From NCBI RefSeq assembly GCF_947494755.1, contig NZ_CANLVZ010000001.1, forward strand, positions 1 through 64,000: a stretch of DNA of 64,000 bases. The letters run 5' to 3'. The DNA is from an uncultured Tateyamaria sp. (GTDB lineage: Bacteria > Pseudomonadota > Alphaproteobacteria > Rhodobacterales > Rhodobacteraceae). The number at the start of each line of letters is the position of its first letter. Within the stretch, counting starts at the first letter, position 1. The translations under genes were made by a program, and so were the position numbers. Below the pieces are notes generated by a model. The model did not search any database. It was given only the letters and a program-made list of their open reading frames with translations, and was not told where the DNA came from. Below, in pieces: positions 7,793 to 18,457 of this stretch.

Positions 7793-9237
7793 GCCTCTGG
7801 ACCTCGACCGACGCCGCCGCCGCGACAGGCGGGCGCAACACCACCGATTGGGAGGCCACCGGCGTGTCCATCGACACGCGAACGCTGCAACCCGGTGATC
7901 TGTTCGTCGCCCTGAAAGCCGCGCGTGACGGGCATGATTTCGTTGTCGCCGCTTTGGAAGCCGGAGCTGCCGCCGCCGTCGTGACTCATGTGCCGGATGG
8001 GGTGGGGGAGGATGCCCCACTGCTGATCGTGCCGGATGTGCTGGCGGCCCTCGAGACGCTCGGTGCTGCGGCGCGCGCGCGGACGGATGCCAAGGTGGTG
8101 GCGATCACCGGCTCGGTCGGCAAAACCTCGACCAAGGAGATGATGCGCGCGATCCTGTCCGATCAGGGGCGTACCCACGCCTCGGTCGCCAGTTACAACA
8201 ATCACTGGGGCGTGCCGCTGACGCTGGCCCGGATGCCCGCCGACACCGAATATGCGGTGATCGAGATCGGGATGAACCACCCCGGCGAGATCGCGCCGCT
8301 CGCCAAACTGGCCCGCCCCCACGTGGCCATGATTACCACCGTGGCCGCCGCCCATCTCGAGGCGTTCGAGAACATCGAAGGGATCGCGCTGGAAAAGGCG
8401 TCGATCATCGAGGGGCTGGAATACGGGGGCACCGCGATCCTCAACAACGATTGTTCAACGGCGGCCATCCTGCAGGCCAAGGCCCATGACGCCAAGCGCC
8501 GCGATATCGGGTTCGGCGAGCACGGCTTTGATTTCGTTTTGAAATCCGTGGATCTGCAACAGGACACGACTGTGGTGCGCGCGACGGTGCATGATGCACC
8601 ACTGTTGTTCAAGGTTGGCGGGGTGGGCAAACATTTCGCGATGAACGGGCTCGGGGCCTTGGCCGCAGCAGAGGCTCTGGGTGCGGACCTCGCGCTGGCC
8701 GCCCAATCCCTCGGACGCTGGTCGCCTTACGAAGGGCGCGGCGCGCGCGAGATCATAACGCTGGACCCGGTCGAAACCCATCTGACGCTGGAACTGATCG
8801 ACGACAGCTACAACGCGAATCCCACCTCCATGGCCGCCTCGCTCGAAGTCTTGGCGGCGGCACAGGTGACGCACGACATCGGGCGCGTCAGCAAGGGGCG
8901 ACGCATCGCTTTTGTGGGTGATATGAAGGAACTCGGTCCCGACGGGCCCGATATGCACGCCGAGTTGGTCGAACTGGACGCGGTCGCCACGCTCGACGTG
9001 ATCCACTGCATCGGTCCGCTCATGCGGAACCTGCACGAAGCGCTTCCGGCGGAAAAACAGGGGATGTGGGCCGAAACCGCAGCCGAGATGGCACCCCGCG
9101 TTGCCCGTCGCCTCGACAGCGGCGATGTTGTGCTGGTCAAGGGCTCGCTCAGCATGAAACTTGCCCTGATCGTTGACGCGATCCGCAAAATGGGCCATCC
9201 GGGGGCAACGGGCGCAGACCCACAAGATAATGAGTAG
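7789..9237 (+). CDS. murF: UDP-MurNAc-tripeptide:D-Ala-D-Ala ligase MurF
   Basis: Cytosolic Mur ligase that attaches the D-Ala-D-Ala dipeptide to complete UDP-MurNAc-pentapeptide. The N-terminal substrate-binding fold ([17 protein letters not shown]) and the P-loop [12 protein letters not shown] near residue 105 are diagnostic. Length is 482 aa. It lies 11 nt before mraY and overlaps murE by 4 nt. Confidence 0.96.
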   Translation: MSLWTSTDAAAATGGRNTTDWEATGVSIDTRTLQPGDLFVALKAARDGHDFVVAALEAGAAAAVVTHVPDGVGEDAPLLIVPDVLAALETLGAAARARTDAKVVAITGSVGKTSTKEMMRAILSDQGRTHASVASYNNHWGVPLTLARMPADTEYAVIEIGMNHPGEIAPLAKLARPHVAMITTVAAAHLEAFENIEGIALEKASIIEGLEYGGTAILNNDCSTAAILQAKAHDAKRRDIGFGEHGFDFVLKSVDLQQDTTVVRATVHDAPLLFKVGGVGKHFAMNGLGALAAAEALGADLALAAQSLGRWSPYEGRGAREIITLDPVETHLTLELIDDSYNANPTSMAASLEVLAAAQVTHDIGRVSKGRRIAFVGDMKELGPDGPDMHAELVELDAVATLDVIHCIGPLMRNLHEALPAEKQGMWAETAAEMAPRVARRLDSGDVVLVKGSLSMKLALIVDAIRKMGHPGATGADPQDNE

Positions 9238-9248
9238 GGACAGCAGCA

Positions 9249-10331
9249 ATGCTCTATTGGTTGACGGCACTTTCCGATGGCGGGGACTTTTTCAACCTGT
9301 TCCGCTACATCACGTTCCGCGCCGGCGGCGCGTTTCTGACCGCGCTCTTGTTCGGGTTCATCTTTGGCAAGCCACTGATCAACGTGCTGCGCAAACGGCA
9401 GGGTAAGGGACAGCCGATCCGCGATGATGGCCCCGAAGGGCATTTTGCCAAGGCGGGCACACCGACCATGGGAGGGTTGCTGATCGTGGGGGCACTGGTC
9501 ACATCCACATTGCTGTGGGCACGGCTCGACAACCCGTTCGTGTGGATCGTTCTGGGGGTCACGCTGGCCTTCGGTCTGATCGGGTTTGCCGATGATTATG
9601 CGAAAGTGTCCAAGCAGACGACAGCCGGAGTGCCGGGGCGCGTGCGCCTGCTCTTGGGCTTTGTGATCGCGGCCATTGCTGCATACCTCTCCACGCTGGC
9701 GCACCCTGATGGGCTGCAAAACCAATTGGCCGTGCCGGTGTTCAAGGATGTGCTGATCAACCTTGGCCTTGTGTTCATCCCGTTTTCGATCATCGTGATC
9801 GTGGGCTCGGCCAACGCAGTGAACCTGACGGATGGGCTCGATGGGCTGGCGATCATGCCGGTGATGATCGCGGCGGGCACGCTTGGGGTGATCGCCTATG
9901 TGGTGGGGCGCGTGGACTTCACCGAGGACCTAGGGCTGCACTATGTGCCGGGTACGGGCGAGTTGCTGATCTTCACCATGGGCATCATCGGTGGCGGGCT
10001 CGGATTCTTGTGGTACAACGCACCCCCGGCGGCGGTCTTTATGGGCGACACAGGTTCACTTGCGCTCGGCGGCGCGCTCGGAGCCATCGCGGTGGCGGCC
10101 AAACACGAGATCGTCTTTGCCATCGTGGGCGGCGTGTTCGTGGCCGAAGCGCTCAGCGTGATGATCCAGGTGATCTATTTCAAACGCACCGGCAAACGGG
10201 CATTCCTGATGGCCCCTATCCATCACCACTATGAGAAAAAAGGCTGGGCCGAACCGCAAATCGTGATCCGCTTCTGGATCATCGCCTTGATCCTCGCCAT
10301 GATCGGCCTCGCCACGCTCAAGGTGCGGTAA
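9249..10331 (+). CDS. mraY: Phospho-MurNAc-pentapeptide transferase MraY
   Basis: Integral membrane enzyme that transfers phospho-MurNAc-pentapeptide to undecaprenyl phosphate, forming lipid I. It has multiple hydrophobic helices. Signature motifs include K-A-G-T-P-T-M-G-G, the catalytic [17 protein letters not shown] and [12 protein letters not shown]. The length of 360 aa is standard. An intergenic palindromic repeat follows the stop, ahead of murD. Confidence 0.97.
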   Translation: MLYWLTALSDGGDFFNLFRYITFRAGGAFLTALLFGFIFGKPLINVLRKRQGKGQPIRDDGPEGHFAKAGTPTMGGLLIVGALVTSTLLWARLDNPFVWIVLGVTLAFGLIGFADDYAKVSKQTTAGVPGRVRLLLGFVIAAIAAYLSTLAHPDGLQNQLAVPVFKDVLINLGLVFIPFSIIVIVGSANAVNLTDGLDGLAIMPVMIAAGTLGVIAYVVGRVDFTEDLGLHYVPGTGELLIFTMGIIGGGLGFLWYNAPPAAVFMGDTGSLALGGALGAIAVAAKHEIVFAIVGGVFVAEALSVMIQVIYFKRTGKRAFLMAPIHHHYEKKGWAEPQIVIRFWIIALILAMIGLATLKVR

Positions 10332-10338
10332 TGCGCAT

Positions 10339-10400
10339 CCTGCCCCTTCTTCTGACCAAAAGTACCGCAGGGAGCGCGAGGGGCTGGCCCCTCGTTCCCG
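10339..10400 (-). repeat. REP-like intergenic palindrome, copy 1
   Basis: Read on the minus strand this contains CGAGGGGC-CA-GCCCCTCG, then CCCTGCGGTA, GGTCA and AGAAGGGG. The same ordered modules occur on the plus strand at 47041-47112. It fills most of the 91-bp gap between mraY and murD, and its stem could affect mRNA stability inside the operon. Confidence 0.75.
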
Positions 10401-10422
10401 TCCCGACCCCGAGCACAGACCC

Positions 10423-11820
10423 ATGATCCCGGTGCGCGGCCTCACAGGCGCACGCGTCGGCGTGCTGGGACTCGGCCGCTCCGGCCTGTCGGCGGCACGG
10501 GCGCTCGCCGCAGGCGGGGCGCAACCTATCTGCTGGGACGACAATCCGGATGCGCGTGTCAAGGCCGAGGCCGAAGGGTTCACCTGCACCGACCTCAAGA
10601 AACAGAACGCCTTTGACGACATCGCCCGGCTGATCGTCAGCCCCGGAATCCCGCATCTTTACCCCGCGCCGAACCCGGTGGTGGCGGCAGCCCTCGCCGC
10701 AGGCGTGCCGGTCGACAACGATATCGGGTTGTTCTTTCAATCCTTTGCCACGCCGGACTCGAGCGCACTCGACACGCCGCCGCGCGTGATCGCCGTCACC
10801 GGATCGAACGGCAAATCCACAACATCAGCCTTGCTCCATCACATCATGGAGGTCGCGGCCCGGCCCAGCCAACTGGCGGGTAATATCGGGCGCGGTGTGC
10901 TGGACCTCGACCCGCCGCGTGACGGCGAGATCATCGTGCTGGAATTGTCGAGCTATCAGACCGACCTCGCGCGCGCACTGACCCCCGACGTGGCTGTCTT
11001 CACCAATCTCAGCCCTGACCACCTCGACCGGCACGCAGGCATGGGGGGATATTTCGCGGCCAAGCGTCGCCTTTTCGCCGAAGGCGGACCCGACCGGGCC
11101 ATCATCGGGGTGGACGAGGCCGAGGGGCGCTACCTCGCCAACCAACTCAGCGAAGGGCGCGGTGATGATCGCGTCATCCGCATCTCGGTCGACACCAAGT
11201 TGAACGGGCCCGGCTGGCAGGTCTTTGCCCGCAAGGGGTTTTTGTCGGAAACCCGCAAGGGGCGGCAGGTGGCCTCGATCGATCTGCGCGACGTGGCGGG
11301 ATTGCCCGGTGCGCACAACCACCAGAACGCCTGCGCGGCCTATGCGGCGGCCCGGGCGGTAGGCGTGGCCCCCAAAGTGATCGAGGGCGCATTCCGCACC
11401 TTCGCCGGGCTGCCGCACCGCAGCCAGTTGATCGCCGAGGCGGGTGGCGTGCGTTATGTCAATGACAGCAAGGCCACGAACGTGGACAGCGCGGCCAAGG
11501 CGCTGGCGGCTTTTGACAACGTGCGCTGGATTTGTGGTGGGTTGCAGAAAGAGGGCGGGCTTGGCGGGTTGGCCGAGGCGGCGGCCGGGTCGGTGCGCAA
11601 GGCCTACGTGATCGGGCGCGAGGCGGCGCAATTTGCAATGCAATTGGATGTCGAGGCGCAAGTGTGCGGCACGATGGTGGCAGCCGTCGAAGCTGCGATG
11701 GCGGATGCCGAACCGGGCGACGTTGTACTGCTGGCCCCTGCGGCGGCGAGCTTTGATCAATATGACAGCTTCGAGCGGCGCGGCGAGGATTTTGCGGAAG
11801 AAGTCACCAAACGGCTCTGA
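10423..11820 (+). CDS. murD: UDP-MurNAc-L-alanine:D-glutamate ligase MurD
   Basis: Cytosolic Mur ligase that adds D-glutamate. The N-terminal Rossmann motif [12 protein letters not shown] and the ATP-binding [10 protein letters not shown] (about residues 125-134) are clear. The C-terminal motifs Y-V-N-D-S-K-A-T-N and [12 protein letters not shown] are also present. Length is 465 aa. It is the last gene of the first dcw segment. The cluster is then broken by an opposite-strand gene before ftsW. Confidence 0.96.
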   Translation: MIPVRGLTGARVGVLGLGRSGLSAARALAAGGAQPICWDDNPDARVKAEAEGFTCTDLKKQNAFDDIARLIVSPGIPHLYPAPNPVVAAALAAGVPVDNDIGLFFQSFATPDSSALDTPPRVIAVTGSNGKSTTSALLHHIMEVAARPSQLAGNIGRGVLDLDPPRDGEIIVLELSSYQTDLARALTPDVAVFTNLSPDHLDRHAGMGGYFAAKRRLFAEGGPDRAIIGVDEAEGRYLANQLSEGRGDDRVIRISVDTKLNGPGWQVFARKGFLSETRKGRQVASIDLRDVAGLPGAHNHQNACAAYAAARAVGVAPKVIEGAFRTFAGLPHRSQLIAEAGGVRYVNDSKATNVDSAAKALAAFDNVRWICGGLQKEGGLGGLAEAAAGSVRKAYVIGREAAQFAMQLDVEAQVCGTMVAAVEAAMADAEPGDVVLLAPAAASFDQYDSFERRGEDFAEEVTKRL

Positions 11821-11895
11821 TCCAACGGAGCGCGCTGACGCGCGCACGACATCCTTGATTTGGGACAGTCGGCTGCTGGCTCACCAAGACAGAAA

Positions 11896-12059
11896 TCTGT
11901 CTCGGATCCACCCTTGCCTGATCCCGGGCCTGCCAGATGACGTCTCGCCCCTCAAGGCAAATAGCCGTCTCCCCGTTCCGGGGGCCCTCGGCGATTTGCC
12001 TTGATGCGCGCGCCTTCATCTGACCGTTCGGGTGCAGGCAACGGCGGCTCCGAGACAGA
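11896..12059. repeat. Nested inverted repeats between convergent genes
   Basis: Outer arms TCTGTCTCGGA (11896-11906) and TCCGAGACAGA (12049-12059) enclose inner arms TCAAGGCAAAT (11952-11962) and ATTTGCCTTGA (11994-12004). Both pairs are perfect 11-mers. The block fills the gap between murD and the convergent flavoprotein gene. It has no coding potential I trust and could be a two-way transcription barrier or the footprint of a small mobile element. Confidence 0.7.
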
Positions 12060-12061
12060 GA

Positions 12062-13237
12062 TCAGTCCTGAAGCGCGCCCGCGCAGGCCATGGCCGATGA
12101 CCAGGCCCATTGAAAATTGTAGCCCCCAAGCCAGCCGGTGACGTCAACCGCCTCGCCGATGAAATAGAGGCCCGGCGTGGTTTTGGATTCCATGGTCTTT
12201 GAACTCAGCCCATCCGTATTGACCCCACCTCGGGTGACTTCGGCGGTGCGGTAGCCTTCGGTGCCATCGGGCGTGAGTGCCCAGTGGGAGAGATCGTGCA
12301 CAAGCGCGTCGATGCGCGCATCTGACAAATCGCCCAAGCGCCCAGACAGATCCATCTGTGTGCTGAGGTGATCCACGAGACGGGCGGGCAGGTGGCGGCC
12401 AAGCTCGGTTGTCAGTGCCTTCTTGCCCTCACGCGTGCGTTTGTCACGTAAGGCGGATCCCAGATCCGCCTCTGGGGCCAGATGCAGCCGGATTGGCTGG
12501 CCTGCATCCCAATAGCTCGAGGCTTGCAGGATCGCGGGACCGGACAGACCACGATGGGTGAACAACACCGCCTCGTCGAAGGCTGGGCCATTGGCCGTCA
12601 CGCGGGCGGGGCAGGCGACGCCTGAGATGTCCGCGAACCGCCGATCCGCAAAGGTAAAGGGGACCAAGGCAGGCTCAAGCGGGGTGACCGCATGCCCGAA
12701 TTGGCGCGCGATGTCGTAGGCAAAGCCGCTCGCGCCCATTTTGGGGATGGATTTTCCGCCCGTGGCGATCACCACATTGCGGGCGGTGACGGGCGTTGCG
12801 CGATCGTCCTGCGTCACGATGGCCGTAAATCCGTCCGCCACCTTTGCGAGATCGCTGACGGAGGTGCGCAATCGCAGTTCCACACCTGCGCCTTGCATCA
12901 GACCGTGCAGCATGGCGATGATCTCTTTGGCTGACACATCGCAGAACAATTGCCCAAGCGTCTTTTCATGCCACGCGATCCCGTGCGCATCGACCAAGCC
13001 AAGAAAATCCCATTGCGTGTAGCGCGCCAATGCGGATTTCGCAAAATGCGGATTTTGGGACAGGAAGGCGGCGGGCTCACAATACATGTTGGTGAAGTTG
13101 CACCGGCCACCGCCTGAAATGCGGATCTTTTCCCCGGCGGCTTTCGCGTGGTCTATGACCAGCACCCGCCCGCCCGCGTGGGCGGCGCACATCATGCCAG
13201 CCGCGCCAGCCCCTATGACAAGTGTATCGTAGTCCAT
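12062..13237 (-). CDS. HI0933/YhiN (BaiN-like) family flavoprotein
   Basis: A 391-aa FAD-dependent oxidoreductase of the TIGR00275 family. The N-terminal dinucleotide-binding motif V-I-G-A-G-A-A-G is followed by the family hallmark K-I-R-I-S-G-G-G-R-C-N-F-T-N near residue 37. An internal A-T-G-G-K-S-I-P-K-M-G-A-S-G motif and a C-terminal F-I-G-E-A-V-D-V-T-G-W-L-G-G-Y-N-F-Q motif that closes the FAD site also match. The physiological substrate of most members is not known. The gene runs against the dcw genes and splits the cluster between murD and ftsW. Confidence 0.9.
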   Translation of the reverse strand: MDYDTLVIGAGAAGMMCAAHAGGRVLVIDHAKAAGEKIRISGGGRCNFTNMYCEPAAFLSQNPHFAKSALARYTQWDFLGLVDAHGIAWHEKTLGQLFCDVSAKEIIAMLHGLMQGAGVELRLRTSVSDLAKVADGFTAIVTQDDRATPVTARNVVIATGGKSIPKMGASGFAYDIARQFGHAVTPLEPALVPFTFADRRFADISGVACPARVTANGPAFDEAVLFTHRGLSGPAILQASSYWDAGQPIRLHLAPEADLGSALRDKRTREGKKALTTELGRHLPARLVDHLSTQMDLSGRLGDLSDARIDALVHDLSHWALTPDGTEGYRTAEVTRGGVNTDGLSSKTMESKTTPGLYFIGEAVDVTGWLGGYNFQWAWSSAMACAGALQD

Positions 13238-13344
13238 GACCCGTGCGTGCAGGATTGCACAGAAAGGGTCAAGGCGCAGGGGTTGCGGCGCGGCGGCGCA
13301 GGCCTACGTCCTGAGACAGCAATAAAATGGAAAGGAATTTGACT

Positions 13345-13872
13345 ATGACTGCATTGGCCGCAGGCAGCATGTTTCCCAAGACCGAAGTCCACACCCTTGG
13401 CGGGGGCACCACGACATTGGGCGAGCCGCAAGGCGGGCGCGACTGGCAGTTGGTGATTGTATATCGCGGCCTACACTGCCCGCTGTGCAAGCGCTATCTG
13501 GCGGAAGTGGAGGAGATGCAGTCCAAATTCCACGAGCTTGGCGTCGATGTGGTTGTTGTCTCGGGTGACCCCAAGGACAAGGCGCAGACCATGGCGGATG
13601 AGCAAAGCCTCACGATGCCAGTGGGTTATGGGATGACGCTCAAGCAGATGGACGCTCTGGGCCTTTATGTGTCGGATCCGCGCGGCCCGCAGGAAACCGA
13701 CCGCCCCTTTGCCGAGCCGGGGCTGTTTGTTATCAACTCCGATGGCATGATCCAGATGGTGGATGTGTCGAACGCGCCGTTCCTGCGCCCAGGCCTTGAA
13801 GGGACGTTGAACGGCATCAAGTTTGTCCGCGAAAACGACTACCCCATCCGCGGCACGCATAAAGCCGCTTAA
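13345..13872 (+). CDS. AhpC/TSA (peroxiredoxin-like) thioredoxin-fold protein
   Basis: A 175-aa thioredoxin-fold protein of the AhpC/TSA-like group. The motif Y-R-G-L-H-C45-P-L-C48-K carries a CxxC in place of the usual single peroxidatic Cys context. V-V-S-G-D-P and a C-terminal D-V-S-N-A-P-F-L-R-P match Roseobacter relatives. It probably acts as a thiol peroxidase or thiol-disulfide reductase, with unknown substrate. The ATG at 13345 is preferred over 13327 because aaagga ends 8 nt upstream of it. It is divergent from the flavoprotein gene (107 bp apart), suggesting a shared regulatory region. Confidence 0.82.
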   Translation: MTALAAGSMFPKTEVHTLGGGTTTLGEPQGGRDWQLVIVYRGLHCPLCKRYLAEVEEMQSKFHELGVDVVVVSGDPKDKAQTMADEQSLTMPVGYGMTLKQMDALGLYVSDPRGPQETDRPFAEPGLFVINSDGMIQMVDVSNAPFLRPGLEGTLNGIKFVRENDYPIRGTHKAA

Positions 13873-13879
13873 GTCCCGC

Positions 13880-13918
13880 GCGCGCCAGCCGAACAAGGGC
13901 TAGCCCGCGCCGTTTTTT
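13880..13918 (+). terminator. Probable terminator after the peroxiredoxin-like gene
   Basis: GC-rich dyad (AGCC at 13887-13890 with GGCT at 13898-13901, and further GC-rich pairing outside) followed by six T at 13913-13918. It would insulate the peroxiredoxin-like gene from ftsW. Confidence 0.5.
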
Positions 13919-13993
13919 GCCGCTATGCTTATGCGCAGGCACTTCGGGACACACCGAAGGTCAGAGGCAGTGACAGCAGTAAGGCGGCAGATC

Positions 13994-15157
13994 ATGACAG
14001 AAATGGTCTATGGCGCGGTCCCGGTGCGGGACGGCGAACCCATCCTTCCAAAATGGTGGCGCACCATCGACAAATGGTCGCTCAGCTGTGTGCTGATCCT
14101 GTTTGCGATTGGTCTGTTGCTTGGGCTGGCGGCGTCAGTGCCGCTGGCTGAAAAGAACGGCTTTCCCCCCTTTCACTATGTCATCCGACAGGCGGTCTTT
14201 GGTGTGGTCGCGCTGATCGCGATGATCCTGACCTCGATGATGACGCCCGTTCTGGTGCGTCGCTTGGCAGTTCTGGGGTTTTTGGTCGCCTTTGTGGCGC
14301 TGGCTCTGCTGCCCTTCTTTGGCACGGATTTCGGCAAGGGCGCGATGCGGTGGTATTCGCTTGGCTTTGCGTCGATCCAGCCTTCCGAGTTTCTCAAGCC
14401 CGGATTTGTTGTCGCCGCAGCCTGGATGATGGCCGCTAGTCAGGACATCAATGGCCCGCCGGGCAAGGTGTGGTCCTTTGCGTTATGCATTTCCATCGTT
14501 CTGATGCTCGCCCTGCAACCTGATTTTGGGCAGGCCTGTCTGGTGCTGTTTGGCTGGGGTGTGATGTATTTCGTGGCCGGTGCGCCGATGGTTCTGCTGG
14601 TCGGCATGGCAGGGATGGTCGTGTTTGCGGGCACCATCGCCTATTCCAATTCCGAGCACTTTGCCCGCCGCATTGATGGCTTCCTGTCTCCGGACGTCGA
14701 TCCGCGCACGCAGCTTGGTTATGCCACCAACGCAATTCAGGAGGGTGGGTTGTTTGGCGTGGGCGTGGGCGAGGGACAGGTGAAATGGTCGCTGCCGGAT
14801 GCACATACGGATTTCATCATCGCCGTGGCTGCCGAGGAATACGGGCTGATCCTGGTTCTGTGCATCATCGTGCTTTATACTGGCATTGTCGTGCGCTCGC
14901 TCTTGCGCCTTGTGCGCGAACGCGATCCGTTCATTCGCCTCGCGGGCACGGGCCTCGCCTGCATGTTCGGCGTGCAGGCGATGATCAACATGGGTGTCGC
15001 CGTGCGCTTGCTGCCTGCCAAGGGCATGACCTTACCGTTTGTATCCTATGGCGGCAGTTCGGTGATTGCCTCGGGCATTGCGGTGGGCATGTTGCTCGCT
15101 TTCACCCGGACCCGGCCACAGGGTGAAATTTCGGACCTTTTGGGGCGGCGCAGATGA
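13994..15157 (+). CDS. ftsW: Septal peptidoglycan glycosyltransferase FtsW
   Basis: SEDS-family membrane polymerase that works with FtsI at the septum. The 387-aa product has about ten hydrophobic helices and SEDS motifs such as K-G-A-M-R-W, P-S-E-F-L-K-P and the C-terminal [10 protein letters not shown]. The ATG at 13994 gives the usual cytoplasmic N-terminus ([16 protein letters not shown]). An upstream ATG at 13925 would add 23 atypical residues. It overlaps murG by 4 nt and begins the second dcw segment. Confidence 0.95.
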   Translation: MTEMVYGAVPVRDGEPILPKWWRTIDKWSLSCVLILFAIGLLLGLAASVPLAEKNGFPPFHYVIRQAVFGVVALIAMILTSMMTPVLVRRLAVLGFLVAFVALALLPFFGTDFGKGAMRWYSLGFASIQPSEFLKPGFVVAAAWMMAASQDINGPPGKVWSFALCISIVLMLALQPDFGQACLVLFGWGVMYFVAGAPMVLLVGMAGMVVFAGTIAYSNSEHFARRIDGFLSPDVDPRTQLGYATNAIQEGGLFGVGVGEGQVKWSLPDAHTDFIIAVAAEEYGLILVLCIIVLYTGIVVRSLLRLVRERDPFIRLAGTGLACMFGVQAMINMGVAVRLLPAKGMTLPFVSYGGSSVIASGIAVGMLLAFTRTRPQGEISDLLGRRR

Positions 15158-16251
15158 GCCAGCCCCTGCTCCTCATCGCGGCGGGCGGTACGGGCGGGCA
15201 CATGTTCCCGGCCCAGGCGCTGGCCGAGGCGATGTTGGCGCGCGGCTGGCGGGTCAAGCTGAGCACGGATGCGCGCGGCGCGCGTTATACCGGCGGCTTT
15301 CCCCATACGACCGAGATCGAACAGATATCCTCGAGCACCTTTGCGCGTGGTGGCCTGCTGGCCAAGGCCGCGACCCCGTTTCGGATCGGGGCAGGCGTGC
15401 TGAGCGCGGTCGTGAAGCTGACGCGCGACAAACCAGCAGTCGTGGTCGGCTTTGGTGGCTATCCCACGATCCCGGCCATGGCAGCGGCCACAGTGCTGCG
15501 CCTGCCGCGCATGATCCATGAACAAAACGGTGTGTTGGGCAAGGTCAATCAGGCCTTTGCCTCCCGCGTTGATGCGGTGGCCTGCGGCACGTGGCCAACC
15601 GATCTGCCCGAGGGCGTTGAAGGCATCCATGTGGGCAATCCGGTGCGCAGTGCGGTGCTGGAACGGGCAGGGGCCGGATATATCGCGCCCGGCGACTACC
15701 CGATGGAACTGTTGGTGATCGGCGGCTCTCAGGGCGCGCGCATCCTGTCGGATGTGATCCCGCCCGCCATTGCCAGCCTGCCGGTCGAGCGGCTGAGAAA
15801 CATCCGTGTCAGCCATCAGGCGCGCGGCGAGGATGAAGAGCGCGTGCGCGCCTATTACGACGAACATGGGATTGCCGCCGATGTGCAGCCATTTTTCAAG
15901 GACGTGCCGCGCCGCATGTCCGAGGCGCAACTGGTCATCAGCCGCGCGGGGGCATCCTCGGTTGCGGATATTTCCATCATCGGGCGCCCCTCGATCCTCA
16001 TCCCTTACGCGGCGGCCACGGCCGATCACCAGACCGCCAACGCGCGCGGCCTTGTCGATGCGGGGGCCGCCATTCTGATCCCCGAAAGCCGGCTCAGCGT
16101 GGATGCCGTCGCGGCACAGATCGCAACCGTCCTCGACAATCCCGATGGCGCGCTTCAGATGTCGCGCGCCGCGCAAAGCGTCGCCAAACCTGATGCCACC
16201 GAAACACTGGCCGCCATGGTCGAAATTTTAGCCGAGAAAGGCCAGTCATGA
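15154..16251 (+). CDS. murG: Lipid II synthase MurG
   Basis: Membrane-associated GT28 glycosyltransferase that adds GlcNAc from UDP-GlcNAc to lipid I. The N-terminal glycine-rich loop [12 protein letters not shown] and the second domain motif I-G-G-S-Q-G-A-R are diagnostic. [10 protein letters not shown] and the [13 protein letters not shown] donor site follow. Length is 365 aa. It overlaps both ftsW and murC by 4 nt. Confidence 0.97.
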   Translation: MSQPLLLIAAGGTGGHMFPAQALAEAMLARGWRVKLSTDARGARYTGGFPHTTEIEQISSSTFARGGLLAKAATPFRIGAGVLSAVVKLTRDKPAVVVGFGGYPTIPAMAAATVLRLPRMIHEQNGVLGKVNQAFASRVDAVACGTWPTDLPEGVEGIHVGNPVRSAVLERAGAGYIAPGDYPMELLVIGGSQGARILSDVIPPAIASLPVERLRNIRVSHQARGEDEERVRAYYDEHGIAADVQPFFKDVPRRMSEAQLVISRAGASSVADISIIGRPSILIPYAAATADHQTANARGLVDAGAAILIPESRLSVDAVAAQIATVLDNPDGALQMSRAAQSVAKPDATETLAAMVEILAEKGQS

Positions 16252-17654
16252 ACGCTGCCACCAAACTGCCCGGAGACGTGGGCCCCATCCATTTCGTCGG
16301 CATCGGCGGCATCGGCATGTCCGGCATTGCCGAGGTGCTGCTGAACCACGGCTACCGCGTGCAGGGCTCGGACCTGAAACGCTCGCCCATCACCGACCGG
16401 CTGGCCGAATTGGGCGCGCATATCTTTGTTGGTCAAACGGCCAATAATGTCGAAGACGCGGCAGTCGTCGTCATCTCCTCCGCCATCAAGCCGGGCAATG
16501 CCGAACTGGATGCGGCCCGTGCCTTGGGCCTGCCCATCGTGCGCCGGGCCGAGATGCTGGCCGAACTCATGCGCCTGAAATCCAACATCGCCGTCGCCGG
16601 CACCCACGGCAAGACGACCACAACTACCATGGTCGCCGCCCTGCTGGACGAGGGCAAATTCGACCCCACCGTCGTCAATGGCGGCATCATCCACGCCTAT
16701 GGTTCCAACGCGCGCAAAGGTGAGGGCGAGTGGATGGTCGTCGAGGCGGATGAAAGCGACGGCACCTTCAACCGCCTGCCCGCCACCATCGCGATCGTCA
16801 CCAACATCGACCCCGAGCATATGGAGCATTGGGGGACCATCGAGAACCTGCGGCAGGGTTTTCTCGACTTTACCTCGAACATTCCGTTTTACGGCGTCGC
16901 CGTGTGCTGCACCGATCATCCCGAAGTGCAGGCGCTGGTGGGCAAGATCACCGACCGGCGCGTCATCACCTACGGCTTCAACGCCCAGGCCGATGTGCGC
17001 GCGATCAACCTGACTTATAAGGCTGGCGTCGCTCATTTCGATATCGCGCTGCAAGGCGAGGATATGGTGATCGAAGGGTGCAGCCTGCCGATGCCGGGGG
17101 ATCATAACGTGTCGAACGCGTTGTCCGCCGTCGCCGTCGCCCGTCATCTGGGCATGAAGGGCGAGGAAATCCGCACCGCGCTGGCCAATTTCGGGGGCGT
17201 TAACCGCCGCTTTACCCGGGTGGGCGAGATTGAGGGTGTCACGATCATCGACGATTACGGTCACCACCCGGTGGAGATTGCCGCCGTGCTCAAAGCCGCC
17301 CGCCAAGCCACGACAGGTCGCGTGATCGCAGTGCATCAGCCGCACCGCTTCACCCGGCTGCACCACCATTTCGATGAATTCTGCGCCTGCTTCAACGATG
17401 CCGATGTGGTCGGGATCACCGACATCTTCTCGGCTGGTGAGGACCCCATCGAAGGGGCCTCGCGCGATGATCTGGTCGCGGGCCTCATCCGCCACGGGCA
17501 CCGCCACGCGCGCGCCGTGATGGGCGAGGATGATCTGGAACGGCTTGTGCGCGAACAGGCGCGCCCCGGTGACATGGTGGTCTGCCTTGGCGCGGGCACG
17601 ATCTCGACCTGGGCCAATGCCTTGCCGGGCCGGTTGCAGAAAGGGGCCGCATGA
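16248..17654 (+). CDS. murC: UDP-MurNAc:L-alanine ligase MurC
   Basis: First Mur ligase, which adds L-alanine to UDP-MurNAc in the cytosol. The N-terminal [12 protein letters not shown] motif binds the nucleotide sugar, and [10 protein letters not shown] near residue 117 is the ATP P-loop. D-D-Y-G-H-H-P-V-E and H-Q-P-H-R-F-T-R complete the active site. Length is 468 aa. It overlaps murG and the next small gene by 4 nt each. Confidence 0.97.
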   Translation: MNAATKLPGDVGPIHFVGIGGIGMSGIAEVLLNHGYRVQGSDLKRSPITDRLAELGAHIFVGQTANNVEDAAVVVISSAIKPGNAELDAARALGLPIVRRAEMLAELMRLKSNIAVAGTHGKTTTTTMVAALLDEGKFDPTVVNGGIIHAYGSNARKGEGEWMVVEADESDGTFNRLPATIAIVTNIDPEHMEHWGTIENLRQGFLDFTSNIPFYGVAVCCTDHPEVQALVGKITDRRVITYGFNAQADVRAINLTYKAGVAHFDIALQGEDMVIEGCSLPMPGDHNVSNALSAVAVARHLGMKGEEIRTALANFGGVNRRFTRVGEIEGVTIIDDYGHHPVEIAAVLKAARQATTGRVIAVHQPHRFTRLHHHFDEFCACFNDADVVGITDIFSAGEDPIEGASRDDLVAGLIRHGHRHARAVMGEDDLERLVREQARPGDMVVCLGAGTISTWANALPGRLQKGAA

Positions 17655-17914
17655 TTCTCGCACTTGCCTGTATCGGATGGGTCTTTGCCGCCACGTTGGT
17701 GGCGATGCTGCCCATGCGTCGCCAATATATCCCCGGCATCGCCTTGCTGATCGCCGCCCCTGTCCTGATCCTCTGGATCGGGATCAGCGTTGCATGGTGG
17801 GCGGGCGCACTCGCGCTGGCCGCTTTCGTATCGATGTTCCGCAATCCGTTGCGCTACTTCTGGGCCAAGGCCCGTGGTCAAAACCCCCAACTTCCGCCGG
17901 AGCTGCGCTCATGA
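17651..17914 (+). CDS. DUF2484 family membrane protein, first copy
   Basis: An 87-aa hydrophobic protein with about three predicted transmembrane segments and a basic C-terminal tail (R-Y-F-W-A-K-A-R-G). It matches what I recall of DUF2484, a family seen in Rhodobacterales between murC and murB. The function is unknown. It overlaps murC and the next gene by ATGA. Resemblance to the next protein suggests a tandem duplication. Confidence 0.8.
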   Translation: MILALACIGWVFAATLVAMLPMRRQYIPGIALLIAAPVLILWIGISVAWWAGALALAAFVSMFRNPLRYFWAKARGQNPQLPPELRS

Positions 17915-18159
17915 GCCTACCCCTGATCCTTGCCTGTCTTTGGGGCCTTGCCGCCAACGTGATGGCTATGTTCCCAAGCCGGGACAACCACTGGACAAAC
18001 GCCTATGGGCTGATCGCCATCGGCATTCCCATCGTTGGTTTTGTCACCTGGCAACACGGGCCATGGGCCGGGTTGCTGGTGCTGGCGGCAGGGATGAGCA
18101 TTCTGCGCTGGCCCGTCATCTATCTGGGTCGCTGGATCAAGGGGCGGATCGTGCGATGA
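17911..18159 (+). CDS. DUF2484 family membrane protein, second copy
   Basis: An 82-aa membrane protein that aligns with the preceding one: an L-A-C-(x)-W start, then A-M-(L/F)-P, a mid-protein hydrophobic pair and a C-terminal basic stretch after a Pro-containing loop. Both are probably DUF2484 paralogues. The ATG at 17911 overlaps the upstream stop, and the gene overlaps the next small gene by 4 nt. A longer in-frame reading from 17530 lies inside murC and is rejected. Confidence 0.78.
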   Translation: MSLPLILACLWGLAANVMAMFPSRDNHWTNAYGLIAIGIPIVGFVTWQHGPWAGLLVLAAGMSILRWPVIYLGRWIKGRIVR

Positions 18160-18425
18160 CAGGGCTGGCGGTCACATCCGTTGCCGTGGGCTGCGTGCTT
18201 GCGTTCATACTGGTGCGCCGTGGCCGCCCGCTTTTGGTGCTGGCCGGGATCCTGATGCTGATTAGCCTGACGCTTTATTCCAGCTTTACGCCCGCGAACC
18301 TGCATCCCGGGGATGGGGTCGGCTTTATCCTGCTGTCCTATCTGATTGCGCCCACGGCGGCGACCGGGCTGGTGGGCGGTGCGATCTTTGCATGGCTGCT
18401 GCGGGACCGTACCCGGGCGACTTGA
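18156..18425 (+). CDS. Small three-helix membrane protein of unknown function
   Basis: An 89-aa protein with three hydrophobic segments (about 3-20, 26-45 and 58-82) and a short Arg-rich C-terminus. I do not recognise a named family. It is joined by ATGA overlap to the two DUF2484 genes, and murB starts 32 nt after its stop, so all are likely made from the same mRNA. A role with the Mur enzymes at the membrane is possible but is only inferred from position. Confidence 0.7.
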   Translation: MTGLAVTSVAVGCVLAFILVRRGRPLLVLAGILMLISLTLYSSFTPANLHPGDGVGFILLSYLIAPTAATGLVGGAIFAWLLRDRTRAT

Positions 18426-18457
18426 CCACGCCCGCGCTACAGGCCAAGGGTCGCCAC

